Shown: piece after piece, positions 33,415 to 45,210 of the stretch
How positions within the stretch are numbered: position 1 is the first letter of the stretch
How the letters are laid out: every line of letters starts with the position of its first letter
NCBI GenBank assembly: GCA_014621425.1
Contig: JAANBB010000001.1
Coordinates: forward strand, 186,001-250,000
Source: Cylindrodendrum hubeiense
Taxonomy: Eukaryota; Ascomycota; Sordariomycetes; Hypocreales; Nectriaceae
Length of the DNA: 64,000 nucleotides
Direction of reading: 5' to 3'
Notes under the pieces: generated by a model
Told to the model about the DNA's origin: nothing
The model's input: the letters and a program-made list of their open reading frames with translations, nothing else
Databases searched by the model: none
Translations under genes and position numbers: made by a program

Positions 33415-36193
33415 TTCGAGGGTAGAGGTTGAGTGGATAGGCAAATAGTGATGCAAAGATGGATGATGGAGTAAGGTGTGTGTTGGGTACTGAGGACCTG
33501 TCAGAATAGGCGAACGGATGGTATCGGATTTATAGTGAATAGTTGGTGGATTTTATGGTTGTATTAATGCGATTAATGGTATCGTCCAAGGTAGTGGGTG
33601 CCGCTAAGTGACGGAGGACTAATCCATGCTTCCGCTGATATCTGATATTTTCCCGTGTCTTACACCAAGACCACGTATTAATGGACATTCCGAGTCGATC
33701 ATGGCTAAAATGGGGTGTTAAACTTCAGGCCCTATCTCGGCCAAATTGTGGTATATGGTGAGACAATTACCCTTACCGATGGAATCCCCCTGAGAAGCTT
33801 TGTTGGATTATTAGTGTATCTACATACCAGAGGAGAAACTTTCTCGCGGCCTCTTCTAATAGGCGGTGAAGGGAGCAAGACACGGATGTGTGAAGTTCCG
33901 TATGACCTGGGGGTTTAGGCTCGTCGGGCATTTCTGTAATTCCTGCCACGTAAGCGGGCTTGATTGTGCCTATTTTGTCTTCAATTATCATCCATTATAG
34001 GCTATCGGGTTTCAGCTGACGGCCAATATCAGACACGTTACGAATATCTTCAGCTATCAGACTCTCGCTTAGAATTTCCATTCAGTGCACTAAACAACTA
34101 GGTTTCCCTCAATGTAGAATAAGATCCAAAAACCAAAGTCTATTGAATACTCATGATATCTGTAACAATTCGTCGTTGAGCATTTACTGTCCTCATCATC
34201 AGAACCAAGCTCTTCTTGATAGGCGCCACCCTTGTCGAGCTTGCCAATCTAGTACAGCTTGACAGCCGTGGTAAGTATTACGGTTCTAGAATATTAACCC
34301 TGTCCTTACCGATCCTTGGCGCATATTTGGCATTACGAGCCCAGTGTGTGATAGGAAGAGAACATCTTAAAGTTGCATATGAAAAGAATGCGGGCTCAAG
34401 GTAGAGAGGACAGGATGCTTGATGAGACAAATGAAGAACGAAAGTGCAAAGTGGGACACGGAAAAGAACAATCAAGCTCCAGGTGAGACGATTTCATTTG
34501 AAACAACACGCGGTTATGGGGGAAATACGGCGTTGGCTCCAATACCTAGCTGTAAATGGTTTTCAGGCCTGAGACCATAATGCAGCTTTGGAAATGGAAG
34601 AAAGGCAGGAATGGCTAATGGGACGTAACGTTGAGTGTTCAACCAAGCATTCCGGTTTTACATGGAATGGGATTCAGGAATTTGAGTGATCAAGCACGTG
34701 TTCTTGCCAGTCTGTCTCATACCCCGGAATACCAAATCAGTATCTGTTTGATTGTTTTCCCATTCTTACTCTCAGCCATAGCTGTCTCGAAATCGCGGAC
34801 CTACACAGTTGAGATTATCCATTTGACCTGTCAGACTAAGGGAATGGAAGTCAATATATGGGATAGAATTTGGCAAGCTTGTCAATAGAAAGCTTTCTCT
34901 CTCGGTGTCATTGAATCGTCGTCGGAATGTATTACGATTGGTTAGTGTGCCGCTCAGGGTGTTGGTGGGAAACAGCTATCTCACCGCAGAGGGTGCCTGT
35001 CAATCACCTTACATGCTACCATGTAAAGCTTCCCAGTCTTATTATGTCTACTTCCTTCTAGAAATAGACGTTATATTACACCTGGTTGTGTATAAGTTAA
35101 TACGTGGCAACAACGTAGAAATATGAGACTCCTCACTCTTGCTTGAGCATAGCTTAAAGCCATTTGGTTGTACATATAACTAGAAATATTAATTATGCTA
35201 AGGGTTTTCAACTATCTGACAAAAGTGGGCTCATTGATCGAGATTTGTTGGATCGGAACTAAATCTATTACCCCTGTTAATGAGTATGGTAAATGATATT
35301 TGGGCAAGATAAGTCTGCTTGGTTCTTAACTAGCATCATAGAATGATCCTACTAGATTCACAGTATTAACATGTTGGTAAATAGTTGACGTGGTTCGAGC
35401 TGAAGAGCGAATTCATCAGCTCTACATTGTAAACCAAGAGTAACACGAAAAGCAAAGCTTTCCAATGAAGCAACCTACCTGGAAGCTTACGGAAATTCGA
35501 CGACCATAACCGACTACCCACAGTCAGGTTGACGCATAATCTTGGAATTTTAACTAATGCAGCTTAAACGGGCACCGATTGGAGGCAATAATACGAGATA
35601 CCAATCTATGTTTTTTTGGTCGTTGTGTACTCCAGGGTAGTCATGGTGACTCACCCTGGGTACATTCACCCCTTAGTCTTGCGGCTGAGATGATAAGGCA
35701 GACCTGCTTGAGTCAGCTGAAATACGCATCCAAAAGAATTGGATTTTCGTTCATCAAGAAATCGAGCACCGTCACTTTGACCACTACTAGCCGATCGCTT
35801 TTCGAGATGAGGGGTAGATAAAGAACGACCGAGCGCCATTTTATCCCAGTGTACTTTTTCCCCGGCGGACTTGGCCTACTTTGATTTAACATGGCATTGA
35901 ATTCCAAAAAAAGATTAGCCGTCGAAACACCTTCCTCAAGCACGCAAGACTCATGCCGCCGTATCCGAGAATAAGCCTTAACCGAAGTGAGACCACTCCG
36001 GCTTGTGATACTGCCTAAGATTCGTGACTCATATCTCGTATTAGAAACACATGTACCGCCCTTAAATTCTCCAGACAAGGAAAAGCTTTTATTCTAGGAA
36101 TAATACGTCAATTGAACAACCACCACTTGCCTCGCCAGCGCCTCTGAAATTGCGTCAAATTCATCCCAACTTGAAGGCCATCCGACAATCACT
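33415..36193. other. AT-rich intergenic, 2.8 kb
   Basis: Holds the promoters of the flanking divergent genes. Otherwise AT-rich, with only short scattered frames. No transposon, tandem repeat or RNA gene recognised. Confidence 0.5.
33527..33534 (-). promoter_or_regulatory. TATA-like box of the cysteine-rich protein gene
   Basis: TATAAATC on the minus strand, about 113 bases upstream of the start at 33414. Confidence 0.4.
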
Positions 36194-37006
36194 ATGTCAC
36201 AGGCAGAGCACCGAGTCCGTCTGTTAAATGACTGGGGCGTCATTCAACCCGGCTCTCGCATTCTCGAACTTGGCTGTGGCCAGGGCGACTGCACAGAAGT
36301 GCTTGCTGAGGCCGTCGGTCCATCCGGCACTGTCGACGCCGTCGACCCAGCCTCGCTAGATTATGGCGCACCTTTCACTCTTGGGCAAGCTCAGGGCCAG
36401 CTTTCAAGCGGTCCTCTTGGCGACAGGATTACATGGCACCAAGCCTCTCCTGAGCCCTTTCTTCATGAGGCATCAAAGAACGGTCGCACATGGGATGTTG
36501 TGGTCCTGGTACATTGCATCTGGTACTTCAAGTCTCCAGAAATACTCGGGTCTATTCTCCAGGCATTGAAAAATCGAACCAGTACCATTTGCATAGCGGA
36601 GTATGCACTCCATGCGACGCACCCCGCCGCTTCAACGCACGTTCTCGCTGCGCTAGCTCGCGCAGGTCTCGAGACTCACAAACTGGAGAGCGACGAAAAT
36701 ATTCAAACAATTTTGAGTCCAGCCCAGATTAAAGACGCCTGCGCAAGCGCCGGCTGGAAGATCGAACATGAGTCAATTTTGACTCCCGAACCCGCTCTCC
36801 GGGATGGGTTCTGGGAGACAAGCACAGTAGCTTCAGGAGATTTCCTTGTGGAAATTGATTCTCATGTAAAAGATGAGAGAGCTAAGACATATCTCCGTGC
36901 TGCCCGAGACGCTGTTTTGTCCTCAGTAGCAACAACTGGCAACATCAAAGACACGCGGACTATGGATGTTTGGACGGCTGTTTTGAACCCACTGGCGACA
37001 GAATGA
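36194..37006 (+). CDS. Class I SAM-dependent methyltransferase
   Basis: A single exon of 270 aa with an ATG start. Motif I is RILELGCGQGD (aa about 22-32), followed by an acidic residue ending the second strand (TVDAVDP), and a motif with WDVVVLVHCIWYF, where substrate-binding residues usually lie. This is the Rossmann-like class I fold of methyltransferases acting on small molecules. No membrane segment or signal peptide is present. It is the leftmost gene that could belong to the polyketide cluster: a free methyltransferase could replace the degraded methyltransferase domain of the synthase or O-methylate its product. This is inference from position and the link is weak, because 1.3 kb of AT-rich DNA separates it from the next gene. 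Confidence 0.85.
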   Translation: MSQAEHRVRLLNDWGVIQPGSRILELGCGQGDCTEVLAEAVGPSGTVDAVDPASLDYGAPFTLGQAQGQLSSGPLGDRITWHQASPEPFLHEASKNGRTWDVVVLVHCIWYFKSPEILGSILQALKNRTSTICIAEYALHATHPAASTHVLAALARAGLETHKLESDENIQTILSPAQIKDACASAGWKIEHESILTPEPALRDGFWETSTVASGDFLVEIDSHVKDERAKTYLRAARDAVLSSVATTGNIKDTRTMDVWTAVLNPLATE

Positions 37007-38337
37007 TTGGAGGCAGTAATTCAGTCTTGATCTGTAGGGTTGTGACTTAACAGGAGGGGGACCAAAAGGCTATTCGGAAATCGAAGACCTTGGGCGAGAA
37101 TCAGTAGTGTGTGGCATCTTAGTCTTCAGTAATTCCACGAACCTTACAAAGAATGATACGCGTTATCTCAGTCGAAAGAACAGGCCACACTAAACATTTG
37201 TTATTTTAATGTTATAATAATGGCGTGGAACAGTTTGGATGTCTCGGAGTGAAACTAGGGTAATATGAATAATAAACGAGGATAAGCTTTAATTAGGAGA
37301 GACTTAGTTCTGAGCAGAAATACCTCTTGGGGTTGGAATTTATTCGAAGTAGTATTAAATCTTGTTGTCTTCTCTTGTCCTCTCACGATCATGTATTTGC
37401 GCTCTTAAATACGACATTCTACCATGTCTTGAGTATACTATTCATATTACGCAGAAATTCATAAATATAAATGACTCTTGAATGAGCAGCTTTATTATTA
37501 GGAAGTTAGCTACCCATGGAAACAAACCACGTCTCGGGTGGTTTAGGGTATCCACATCTTAAACCAACCGATGAACGACTTATCGTCAAGCAGCACTAAA
37601 CTAGTCTGGGTATCATTGACCGCCAAGATACACTTCACTGCACAACTATTCCAAGAGACTAGGACAATGGTGCGTGGTTGCAGCTGTAGATAAGCTCACA
37701 GAAATAGGAGGAACTTGTCAAAAAGTCGCACAAATTCCTTAATGTTTGTGTAATCGATTTCGCTCGCTGTTGAGCGTTGGTTCAAGTCAATAAGGCTATA
37801 TAAGGTCCAGCCAACGACAATTCTTTATTTCCACGGATGTATAAATTACCCTGTGATGGGTAGAAACACACCTGGCCACAACTCATCACACTCGCTAGCA
37901 AAAAGACCTGGTGTAGGGTAGCGTATTTGGTCTCGACATAAGTCTACATAATGGAATAACAACTACGCATTAACAAAGGAGGGAATTTAAAATATGAATA
38001 CTGAGAAAGTGTAATTGTATATAAAGAAGAGAAGTCACTAATAATGAAGGTAAAACAACTGAGAGATAAAAGCCGTAGTATCATTAGGCTAGAGCTCATA
38101 AATTACAAAGTACATCGGACAGGAACTTTCATTTCTGCCAAAGTCTGGCAACATGCTTCAAAAAGGAAAAATACCGGTACTGCCTTCAATATCCCCAGTA
38201 GCTCGTATAGCGTATGTATCATCCCGGGCCAAGCCGCCATATCCACCCAACACAGCACCACCCTCTTGTTCTGGAATCGTTCATTAGATCTAAATGTAGA
38301 GCGGATGCATCTGCTCAGGTTCTTTGGAGCATAGAGA
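37007..38337. other. AT-rich intergenic, 1.3 kb
   Basis: Between the 3' ends of the methyltransferase and the first SDR gene. AT-rich; no gene or repeat recognised. A 96-codon frame at 38044 has no features of a real protein. Confidence 0.5.
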
Positions 38338-39228
38338 TCACGACTTTTTCAACTCGTCTAGTACTCCCTGTTCCTTAATCTTCCGTTCCAACACATCAAT
38401 ACCAGTCATCTTCTTAAACGTCCCATCTGCAGTCCCAATAGGAAGCAAAGAGACGAGCCTTGCCGTGCCCGCTTTGGATCCCCTGTACACTAGGTGCGGC
38501 GGGTTGCGCTGGCTGATGTCGCTGACGACCTGTCTCGCCCAGGTCGCTGAATCGGAGTGGTTCATGTCGGGTTGAACACCGGCCATGGAAGGCTCAATGG
38601 CCTCCTTGGCCAGGTTGTATATGGAGTCGGCTGGAAGCGTGGAGTCTGGCGTGTTGTTGAAGAAAGTTGACTTTATCGCACCGGTTATGAGGTTGATGAC
38701 TCGGATACCGAACGGGGCGAGCTCGACACGTAAGTTATCGGTTATGCTTGCAGCAGCGGCCTTGGATGCGTTGTACGCCCCTTGGAAGGGCGTACCGGCA
38801 CCAAGAAGGGCCGAACCCGAGGTGTTGTTTGCGATGATGGCACCTTGGTCCGACTTAAGCAGCAGTGGTAGAAACAGCCGTGTCACTCTGATGATTGAGA
38901 AGACATTGAGCTCGAACAGGTCGTGTGCTTTGTCGATGTCAATGTGGATTATCGGCGCGCTGTACCCCCCGCCGGCATTGTTGAGAAGACCGTCCAATGA
39001 GCCGCCAGTCAACTGTTTCACCTGCTCAACGGCGGCCGAGATGGACTCGTTGGACCCGACATCCATTTGCACGCATTCGATGCCGGCAGCCTTGACCACT
39101 GTGAGCTTTGAGAGGTTGCGGGCAGAGGCAAAGACACGCCATCCGGCCTGGTGCAAGGCCAAGGATAGCGCAGAGCCGAGACTGCCGTCGGAGCAGCCCG
39201 TGACGAGGATTGTTCTTTTGCCTGACAT
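38338..39228 (-). CDS. Short-chain dehydrogenase/reductase, paralogue 1
   Basis: A single exon of 296 aa. Classical SDR motifs: NAD(P)-binding TGCSDGSLG at aa 11-19, LLNNAGGGYS, a Ser in NNTSGSALL, and the catalytic YNASKAAAA (Tyr-X3-Lys). An Arg after the second strand (ARNLSKL) suggests NADPH preference. The overall layout resembles fungal acyldihydroxyacetone-phosphate-reductase-like SDRs (Ayr1-like), a group often recruited for secondary metabolism as ketoreductases or alcohol dehydrogenases. It is paralogous to the SDR at 48070-48948 (about half the residues match by eye in the first 190). A TATA-like box lies 80 bases upstream, and immediately upstream of that is the CGG array at 39363-39540. 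It is divergent to the P450 fusion gene. Confidence 0.9.
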   Translation of the reverse strand: MSGKRTILVTGCSDGSLGSALSLALHQAGWRVFASARNLSKLTVVKAAGIECVQMDVGSNESISAAVEQVKQLTGGSLDGLLNNAGGGYSAPIIHIDIDKAHDLFELNVFSIIRVTRLFLPLLLKSDQGAIIANNTSGSALLGAGTPFQGAYNASKAAAASITDNLRVELAPFGIRVINLITGAIKSTFFNNTPDSTLPADSIYNLAKEAIEPSMAGVQPDMNHSDSATWARQVVSDISQRNPPHLVYRGSKAGTARLVSLLPIGTADGTFKKMTGIDVLERKIKEQGVLDELKKS

Positions 39229-39307
39229 GTTTGATGTTATTTCGCTTCAAGATAAAAGGTCTCTACAATTGCGAGAAACAGACACAGTTAAAGGAATACG
39301 AATTGGG

Positions 39308-39315
39308 CATTTATA
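39308..39315 (-). promoter_or_regulatory. TATA-like box of SDR 1
   Basis: TATAAATG on the minus strand, about 80 bases upstream of the start codon at 39228 and directly next to the CGG array. Confidence 0.45.
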
Positions 39316-39362
39316 GCTGATTAGGCATGGGCCAGCTTACAGGGTATCAAGGGACAAAAACT

Positions 39363-39540
39363 TGCGGATTATCAATATCAAAGCCCTACGGATTACTAAA
39401 GCTCAAAAGCGTGCGGATTTTCAACACTCAAGCCCCGCGGGGTTGCAAGTTAGGTATGCTTGCGGCGTTGTAAGTGTTACGCGTGCGGGGTTATAAGTGC
39501 TACGCTTGCGGAGTTGCAAGTTGGGCTTGCGGAGCGGCAA
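39363..39540. repeat. Degenerate ~24-bp tandem array with one CGG per unit
   Basis: Eight units start near 39363, 39387, 39412, 39436, 39461, 39484, 39507 and 39528. Each begins (T/C)(G/A)CGG and continues like RTTNYCAAGYT. The CGG triplets fall at 39365, 39389, 39414, 39438, 39463, 39486, 39509 and 39530, that is, 21-25 bases apart. The left units are AT-rich (CGGATT) and the right ones richer in G (CGGRGTTG), so the array has drifted. It lies about 50 bases upstream of the TATA-like box of SDR 1, where an upstream activating sequence would be expected. Confidence 0.8.
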
Positions 39541-41494
39541 GTTGTCTTAGTGGTAACAAACCAGTCAAACCTGATTCGCATTCGTGTATCCAGGCACGCT
39601 GAAGGCGTATTAATAGTTCATACAGTATCCAATGAAATAAAATTAGGGGACAAGTTTAATGGGCCCGGGCGAGTTCGGGCGCGAGTAGTTATACCGGAGC
39701 TCCGTTCATGTTGCTAGCTAACACTCGTAGTGGATATGGTGTCGGAGGAATAATTACACCGAAGGACCGCCAAATGTTGCGCCGACACTCCGTGTCTTGC
39801 TGCGCTGCAACGTATCTTTGCCACATTGAAATTAACCTGGGAGAATCCGTTGTATTCATGAATTGCATAGCTACGCTGCATTGCGGGAATTAAAGTTGGG
39901 CACAGTTATTTACGGTGTCAGCATCCTGTTTCGGGTGCGAGGAGAAGGAGATGCGCGGGGTGGGCTATGACCGCATCGCTTGCTAATACTCGGCAAGTCA
40001 CAGCCAATACAAGGCCGCCCGGATAATGTGGTGTTGCATGGAATATGACGCTTGAGAGACGCGCCTTCCTCAAAGTGGGAATGTGGCTGATTTTGGCCAA
40101 GCCCCAACGAGATGAAGGGTATTAAGCGTGAAGGTTCCCCAGTCTTTGTCTCAGAAATCTAGTGCTCATTAATCTGGAATCAATAGCGTTATTAACTCTC
40201 ACAGAATAATTGCTATGTCAGGGTGTTTAAAGACCTCAGGGTGTGAAGATTCGCATGTGTATCATCGGACCCTTGAATCTGAGCAATACCCATGTCCTGG
40301 TATTCGAATCCACAGGAGCCTCGCCGTTCATCTTTCCCAGCACTGTGAGCTATCGGCGCTCTAATGCCGTTGCATGATGTATTATCTCCCATAGTCCCAA
40401 TGTAAATTTGATGTCAAGCTGGATAACAAACAGCGTACCCTTCTTCCACGCGATGTGGTAGCTCAGGCCTTCGTAAATACTGCAGACCAGCTGGCGACTC
40501 GACCTTCAAGTTATCTGCAGGTTTAAGCTTGCTGCATTAGAAGGGTTGAGATTCAACGACGGACTTGTTATCACAATACGAGGTCCGCGAAGCCTACATA
40601 ACCAATCGGGGTGTTTCTAACTCCTGGCATTTAAGAAACTCGCTTGGATTACTATTCGAGAATATGAGTATGACACGTATGGTAGTATATGGTGGGACGG
40701 AGCAAGAGAGACTGTAAGGCTAATAATCCACCTAGAACGCAGATAGGTAGTAGCTGGAGTGATACTGCGTCCGCAACGGGAAAGACAACCAAGACTGGGG
40801 ATAAATAAAATGATTAACATAATCCAGACTGACACCTCCCACCCACATTACTGTCTGGTCGAATAGTCCACTAGGAGATGTCACGAACTGGGGCTAAATC
40901 ACTGTAAATTGATAACGAGTCTTTATGTCGATGGCCGTGGACTGTTTAACCCATTGTGGTTCAAATCTTCCAACATGGTGCATTATACACCTTTCATCGA
41001 GACAATGTAACTATATTATGTTACACTCATATTGCATACCCGAAACATTGCAATACCTTCTAATGTCGAGTAAAACCGTTCATTGAGCAGATTTCCGTTA
41101 ATGACCATCAGTTAGTTGGAAGGACACTGCATCGCCATCCGGTAACCGCCCGTAATTTAATGTGGCAACCGCTTTCATATTAAACTCCCTCCGTGTGGAT
41201 CTTACACGTTGTTACTCATGCCAAGTCATAAAACACGATTACGAACATTAGTTTAGAACCCTGCATCGGCACTGCTAGCTTCGGCACTCCCAGTCTGGGC
41301 ACCCTCGAGGGCCATTGAACGCTTTGCTTTAGGGCTGACATCTCATTCGGTGTCTTCCGAATACGCCGAGATAACGTAGCCAATAGAAATGACTAAGTTA
41401 CATAATGCCGCGTCATGATGTTACAGTCTTAAATTTTACGCATAAATGAAACCTTGGCTGGTGGATAAGAACGGGACTGGAGCAATAGGCGGCG

Positions 41495-41602
41495 TCCGCG
41501 GAAGTAACGGCTTACATTCTATGCAGAGGCCCCTGCCGCATCGGCCGCCCGCGGAGTCCCGACGACGCCCAGCCAGGACATGATGTTACGTGTCCGCGCG
41601 GA
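41495..41602 (+). promoter_or_regulatory. GC-rich palindrome cluster upstream of the P450 fusion gene
   Basis: Within 108 bases lie TCCGCGGA (41495-41502), CCGCGG (41549-41554) and TCCGCGCGGA (41593-41602). All are perfect palindromes built from opposed CCG and CGG triplets, set in an otherwise AT-rich region. Binuclear zinc (Zn2Cys6) regulators of fungal metabolite clusters bind inverted or everted CGG/CCG pairs, so these are candidate operator sites. They sit 50-160 bases upstream of a TATA-like box. Confidence 0.5.
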
Positions 41603-41653
41603 AGGTTATGGGGCGAATGGCAAATAAAACTTCAATTATCTGTTATAAGATAA

Positions 41654-41661
41654 TATAAATG
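41654..41661 (+). promoter_or_regulatory. TATA-like box of the P450 fusion gene
   Basis: TATAAATG, 145 bases before the start codon at 41799 and just downstream of the palindrome cluster. Confidence 0.4.
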
Positions 41662-41798
41662 TACATTTAACTGTCTTGGATTCTGTTTCTCTGCTATAGT
41701 CAAACAACAACAGCATTCAATCCGATCATCATCTAGGAACCGCATTCTTCATCACAATCACCACCACTTTCATTAATAGGAACCAATTGACCTTCGAA

Positions 41799-44700
41799 AT
41801 GTCCTTTCTTAGACCCAAGTCTTCTAAATCAAAGATTCCAAATGTCGTTCCTATCCCTGAGCCCCCAGCACTGCCCTGGCTTGGACACATCGCGGAGTTC
41901 AAGTCGGAAGATTCTTTACAGGATCTTACTCGTTTACATGAACTCTATGGTAAGTATTTCTGTATAATCACTCACAATTCGGAGGAACGTCCAATGAGAA
42001 TTAAATGGTAACTTCATTTAGGCGATATTTACCGATTGCGTTTTCCTGAAGGAAAGTCATATATAATGATGTGCTCACACAAGCTCGTCAACGAGATTTG
42101 CGACGAAACCCGATTTCAAAAGACAATCAGCACAGAACTCAACGAAGTTCGCAATTTGGCAAATGACGGACTCTTCACTGCTAAGCCAGGCGAGGAGAAC
42201 TGGGGTATTGCCCATCGAGTCTTGATGCCGGCCTTTGGTACGGTTGCCATCAGAGGCATGTTCGACGAGATGTACGAAATTGCAACACAATTGGCCTTGA
42301 AATGGGCCCGTTTCGGATCTTCGCAGCCCATCCTAGCGACCGACGACTTCACTCGACTAGCCTTTGACACTGTCGCTCTATGCAGCATGGACTTTCGCTT
42401 TAATTCCTTTTATCGCGAATCAGCACACCCTTTCGTTGAGGGCATGGGTGATGTCCTCGTGGAATCTGGAAATCGATTCCGACGCCCAGCTATGGCTAAA
42501 GTGTTTTATCGTGCCACGACGAAGAAGTATTTCAAGGACATCAAGATGATGCGAGAAATCTCAGAAGATGTCGTCCAGGCTCGCAGAGCAAACCCGGACA
42601 GCAAGAAGAAGGACCTTCTCGCTGCCATGTTGAACGGCATTGACTCCAAGACTGGGAAAGGAATAAGTGATATAAGCATTGCGGACAACCTCATCACGTT
42701 TCTTATCGCGGGCCACGAGACGACGTCCGGTACCCTATCATTCTTATTTTATTCACTACTCAAGAGCCCCGATTGCTACCAGAAAGCTCAAAAGGAGGTG
42801 GATGAGATTATCGGACAAGGTCCGATTACTGTCGAGAAAGTCTTCAAACTGAAATATGTCCCGGCTGTGAGAAATTTGCGAGAGTCTTTTTACAAGTACG
42901 TTTACTGATTGCACTTACAGGCCCTTCGCGAAACATTACGCCTCTACTCCCCCATTCCTGGCGTTGCAATGGAGGCCTTGGAAGATACACTCGTGGATGG
43001 CAAGTATCCCATTGCAAAGGGCGAGGCCGTCTCGGCATTTTTCACTAGATCACACGTCGATCCGCGAGTTTACGGAGAAGACGCCCATTTGTTCAAGCCT
43101 GAGCGAATGCTAGACGAAAACTTTGAGCGGTTGCAAAAGGAGTATCCCAATTGCTGGAAGCCTTTTGGCAGCGGTGTCCGAGCATGCATTGGTAGACCAT
43201 TTGCATGGCAGGAGATGCTCATTACAGTCTCACTGTTGCTGCAGAATTTCAACCTCACCATGGACAACCCCGCTTATAACTTGAGCCTTATAGAGACGCT
43301 TACAGTCAAACCGAAGGATTTCTACATGAAAGCTTCCTTGCGCCACGGGATGTCACCTCTGGACCTTGAGCACAAGCTTCGTGGATCAAATGAGGCCTCG
43401 ATTAAAACGACGACAAGTGCGGATCATGAGAGCGAAAACGGCAACTCTGAAAGAAAAGGCAAACCTCTCAGCATTTTCTATGGATCAAACAGCGGCACTT
43501 GCGAGACTCTCGCCCATCGACTTGCTTCGGACGCGACCTCTCATGGGTTCCATGCCTCAGTTGACTCGCTCGATACAGCGAAAGAGAGCTTGCCTATCGA
43601 CCGGCCGGTCGTTATTATCACGTCTTCATATGAGGGGCAACCCCCAGATAACGCGGCTCAATTTGTTTCCTGGCTGAAGAACCTCGAAGGCAAGTCGCTT
43701 GGCCCGGTATCATATGCCGTCTTCGGAGTCGGGAACCGTGAATGGTCTCAAAGTTTCTACAAGGTCCCCAAATTCGTTGACTCAGCTCTGGAGAAACATG
43801 GCGCTCGGCAAATTGTCGAGATTGGCCTCACGGATACTTCCGACAGGGATCCATTCACAGACTTCGAGTCGTGGGAGGATGGTACCCTCTGGCCCACCCT
43901 TGACAAGGAGGGCGATGGTGCCAAACCCCGAGAGCTAGCCGCGCAGAAAGACCTTTCCGTCCAAGTCACCATGCCTCGCATCTCAACACTGCACCAGGAT
44001 GTAAGCGAGGCAGTGGTAACGGCCGTGAGGGATTTGACTGGCCCAGGTGTAGCTCGTAAGAGGCACCTTGAAATAGCGCTTCCTTCCGGCATGTCTTACC
44101 GCGCAGGTGACTACGTTTGTGTGTTGCCAATGAACCCTCGAGAGACTGTTTCCCGCATCCTTCGCTACTTTAGGCTTTCATGGGATGCTGTGTTGACCAT
44201 TGAGGGAGAGAAGGGAGTTGCGCTTCCCATGAACCAGCCAGCTTCTGCGTCGGACGTACTCAGTTCGTATGTCGAACTTGCGCAGCCGGCGACGAGGAGA
44301 AATATTTCGACCCTAGCTCAGTTTACTTCGGATAAAGAAACTAAGGAGGCACTCGATGACCTTTTGGGGTCCAAACTGCAGGCAGAAATTACCACCAAAC
44401 GTGTTTCTGTCATGGATCTTCTTGAGCGATTTCCCAAGATCCAATTGCCCTTGGCATCGTTCTTAGGCATGCTACCTCCGATGAGGATCCGCCAATAGTG
44501 AGTCCCTCTTTTCGTCGATTATTAATTCATCTTATTCACAATATGCTAGCTCAATCGCGTCATCTCCTCTCAAGAGTCCCACTCACGTTTCAGTCTCATA
44601 CTCCATCCTCGATGAGCCATCACTCTCCGGCCAAGGGCGACACATCGGCGTGACGACCAGTTACCTATCAAAACTGAGCCCCAACGAGTTGATTCATATC

Positions 44701-45210
44701 GCCATTCGTTCCTCACATGTTGCTTTCCATCTTCCTCGGACTCCGGAGTCAACCCCCATTATTTGCATTGCAGCTGGCGCTGGCATTGGTCCCTTCCGTG
44801 GGTTCATCGAGGAACGCGCTCAACTGTTAGCGGCAGGTCGTAAACTAGCCCCGGCCATGCTCTTCTTTGGATGTCGTGGCAAGGCAGACGATCTTTACCG
44901 CAATGAGTTTGACGCCTGGGAAAAGCAAGGCGCTGTGGTTGTCAAGAGGGCTTACTCCCGCGAGACCTCAGTAGAAACCGTGGGCTGCAAGTATGTTCAG
45001 CATCGGCTTACTAATGAGAAAGAGAAGGTTTGTGAGTTGTGGGATCAAGGGGCGAAGTTGTATGTGTGCGGAAGTCGGGAGGTTGGCAAAGCTGTTGAAG
45101 AAACCTGCGTTGAGCTTCTGAAGGAGCTGATGGGGATGGATAAGGAGGGGGCTGACGCATTTTTCAAGGAGGTCAGGAACGAGAGATTCGCCACTGATGT
45201 TTTTACTTGA
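41799..45210 (+). CDS. Self-sufficient cytochrome P450-reductase fusion (CYP505 / P450foxy type)
   Basis: Exons are 41799..41949, 42022..42866, 42921..44497 and 44550..45210, giving 1077 aa, close to known P450foxy length. The last two joins restore YVPA-ALRET (K-helix) and RQ-YSIASSPL (FAD site). The P450 part (about aa 1-470) has AGHETTSG in helix I, the E-X2-R of LRETLRL, and the haem loop FGSGVRACIG (Cys near aa 420). The reductase part has the FMN site SIFYGSNSGTCETLA (about aa 514), the FAD motif QYSIAS (about 857) and the NADPH site AAGAGIGPFRGFIEERA (about 930). Such fusions hydroxylate fatty-acyl-like chains; the fumonisin enzyme Fum6 is a cluster-borne relative. No membrane anchor, as expected. 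The probable substrate is the polyketide chain of the cluster (inference). Confidence 0.93.

Larger units (their letters stand above)
39229..41798. other. Divergent intergenic region SDR 1 / P450 fusion, 2.6 kb
   Basis: Holds the promoters of both divergent genes: the CGG array and TATA box near 39.3-39.5 kb, and the GC-rich palindrome cluster and TATA box near 41.5-41.66 kb. The middle part (about 39.6-41.2 kb) is AT-rich with no gene recognised. Confidence 0.55.

Noticed and set aside
38585..39316. 243-codon frame antisense to SDR 1
   Set aside because: Mirrors the SDR coding region and runs into its promoter; no motif of its own.
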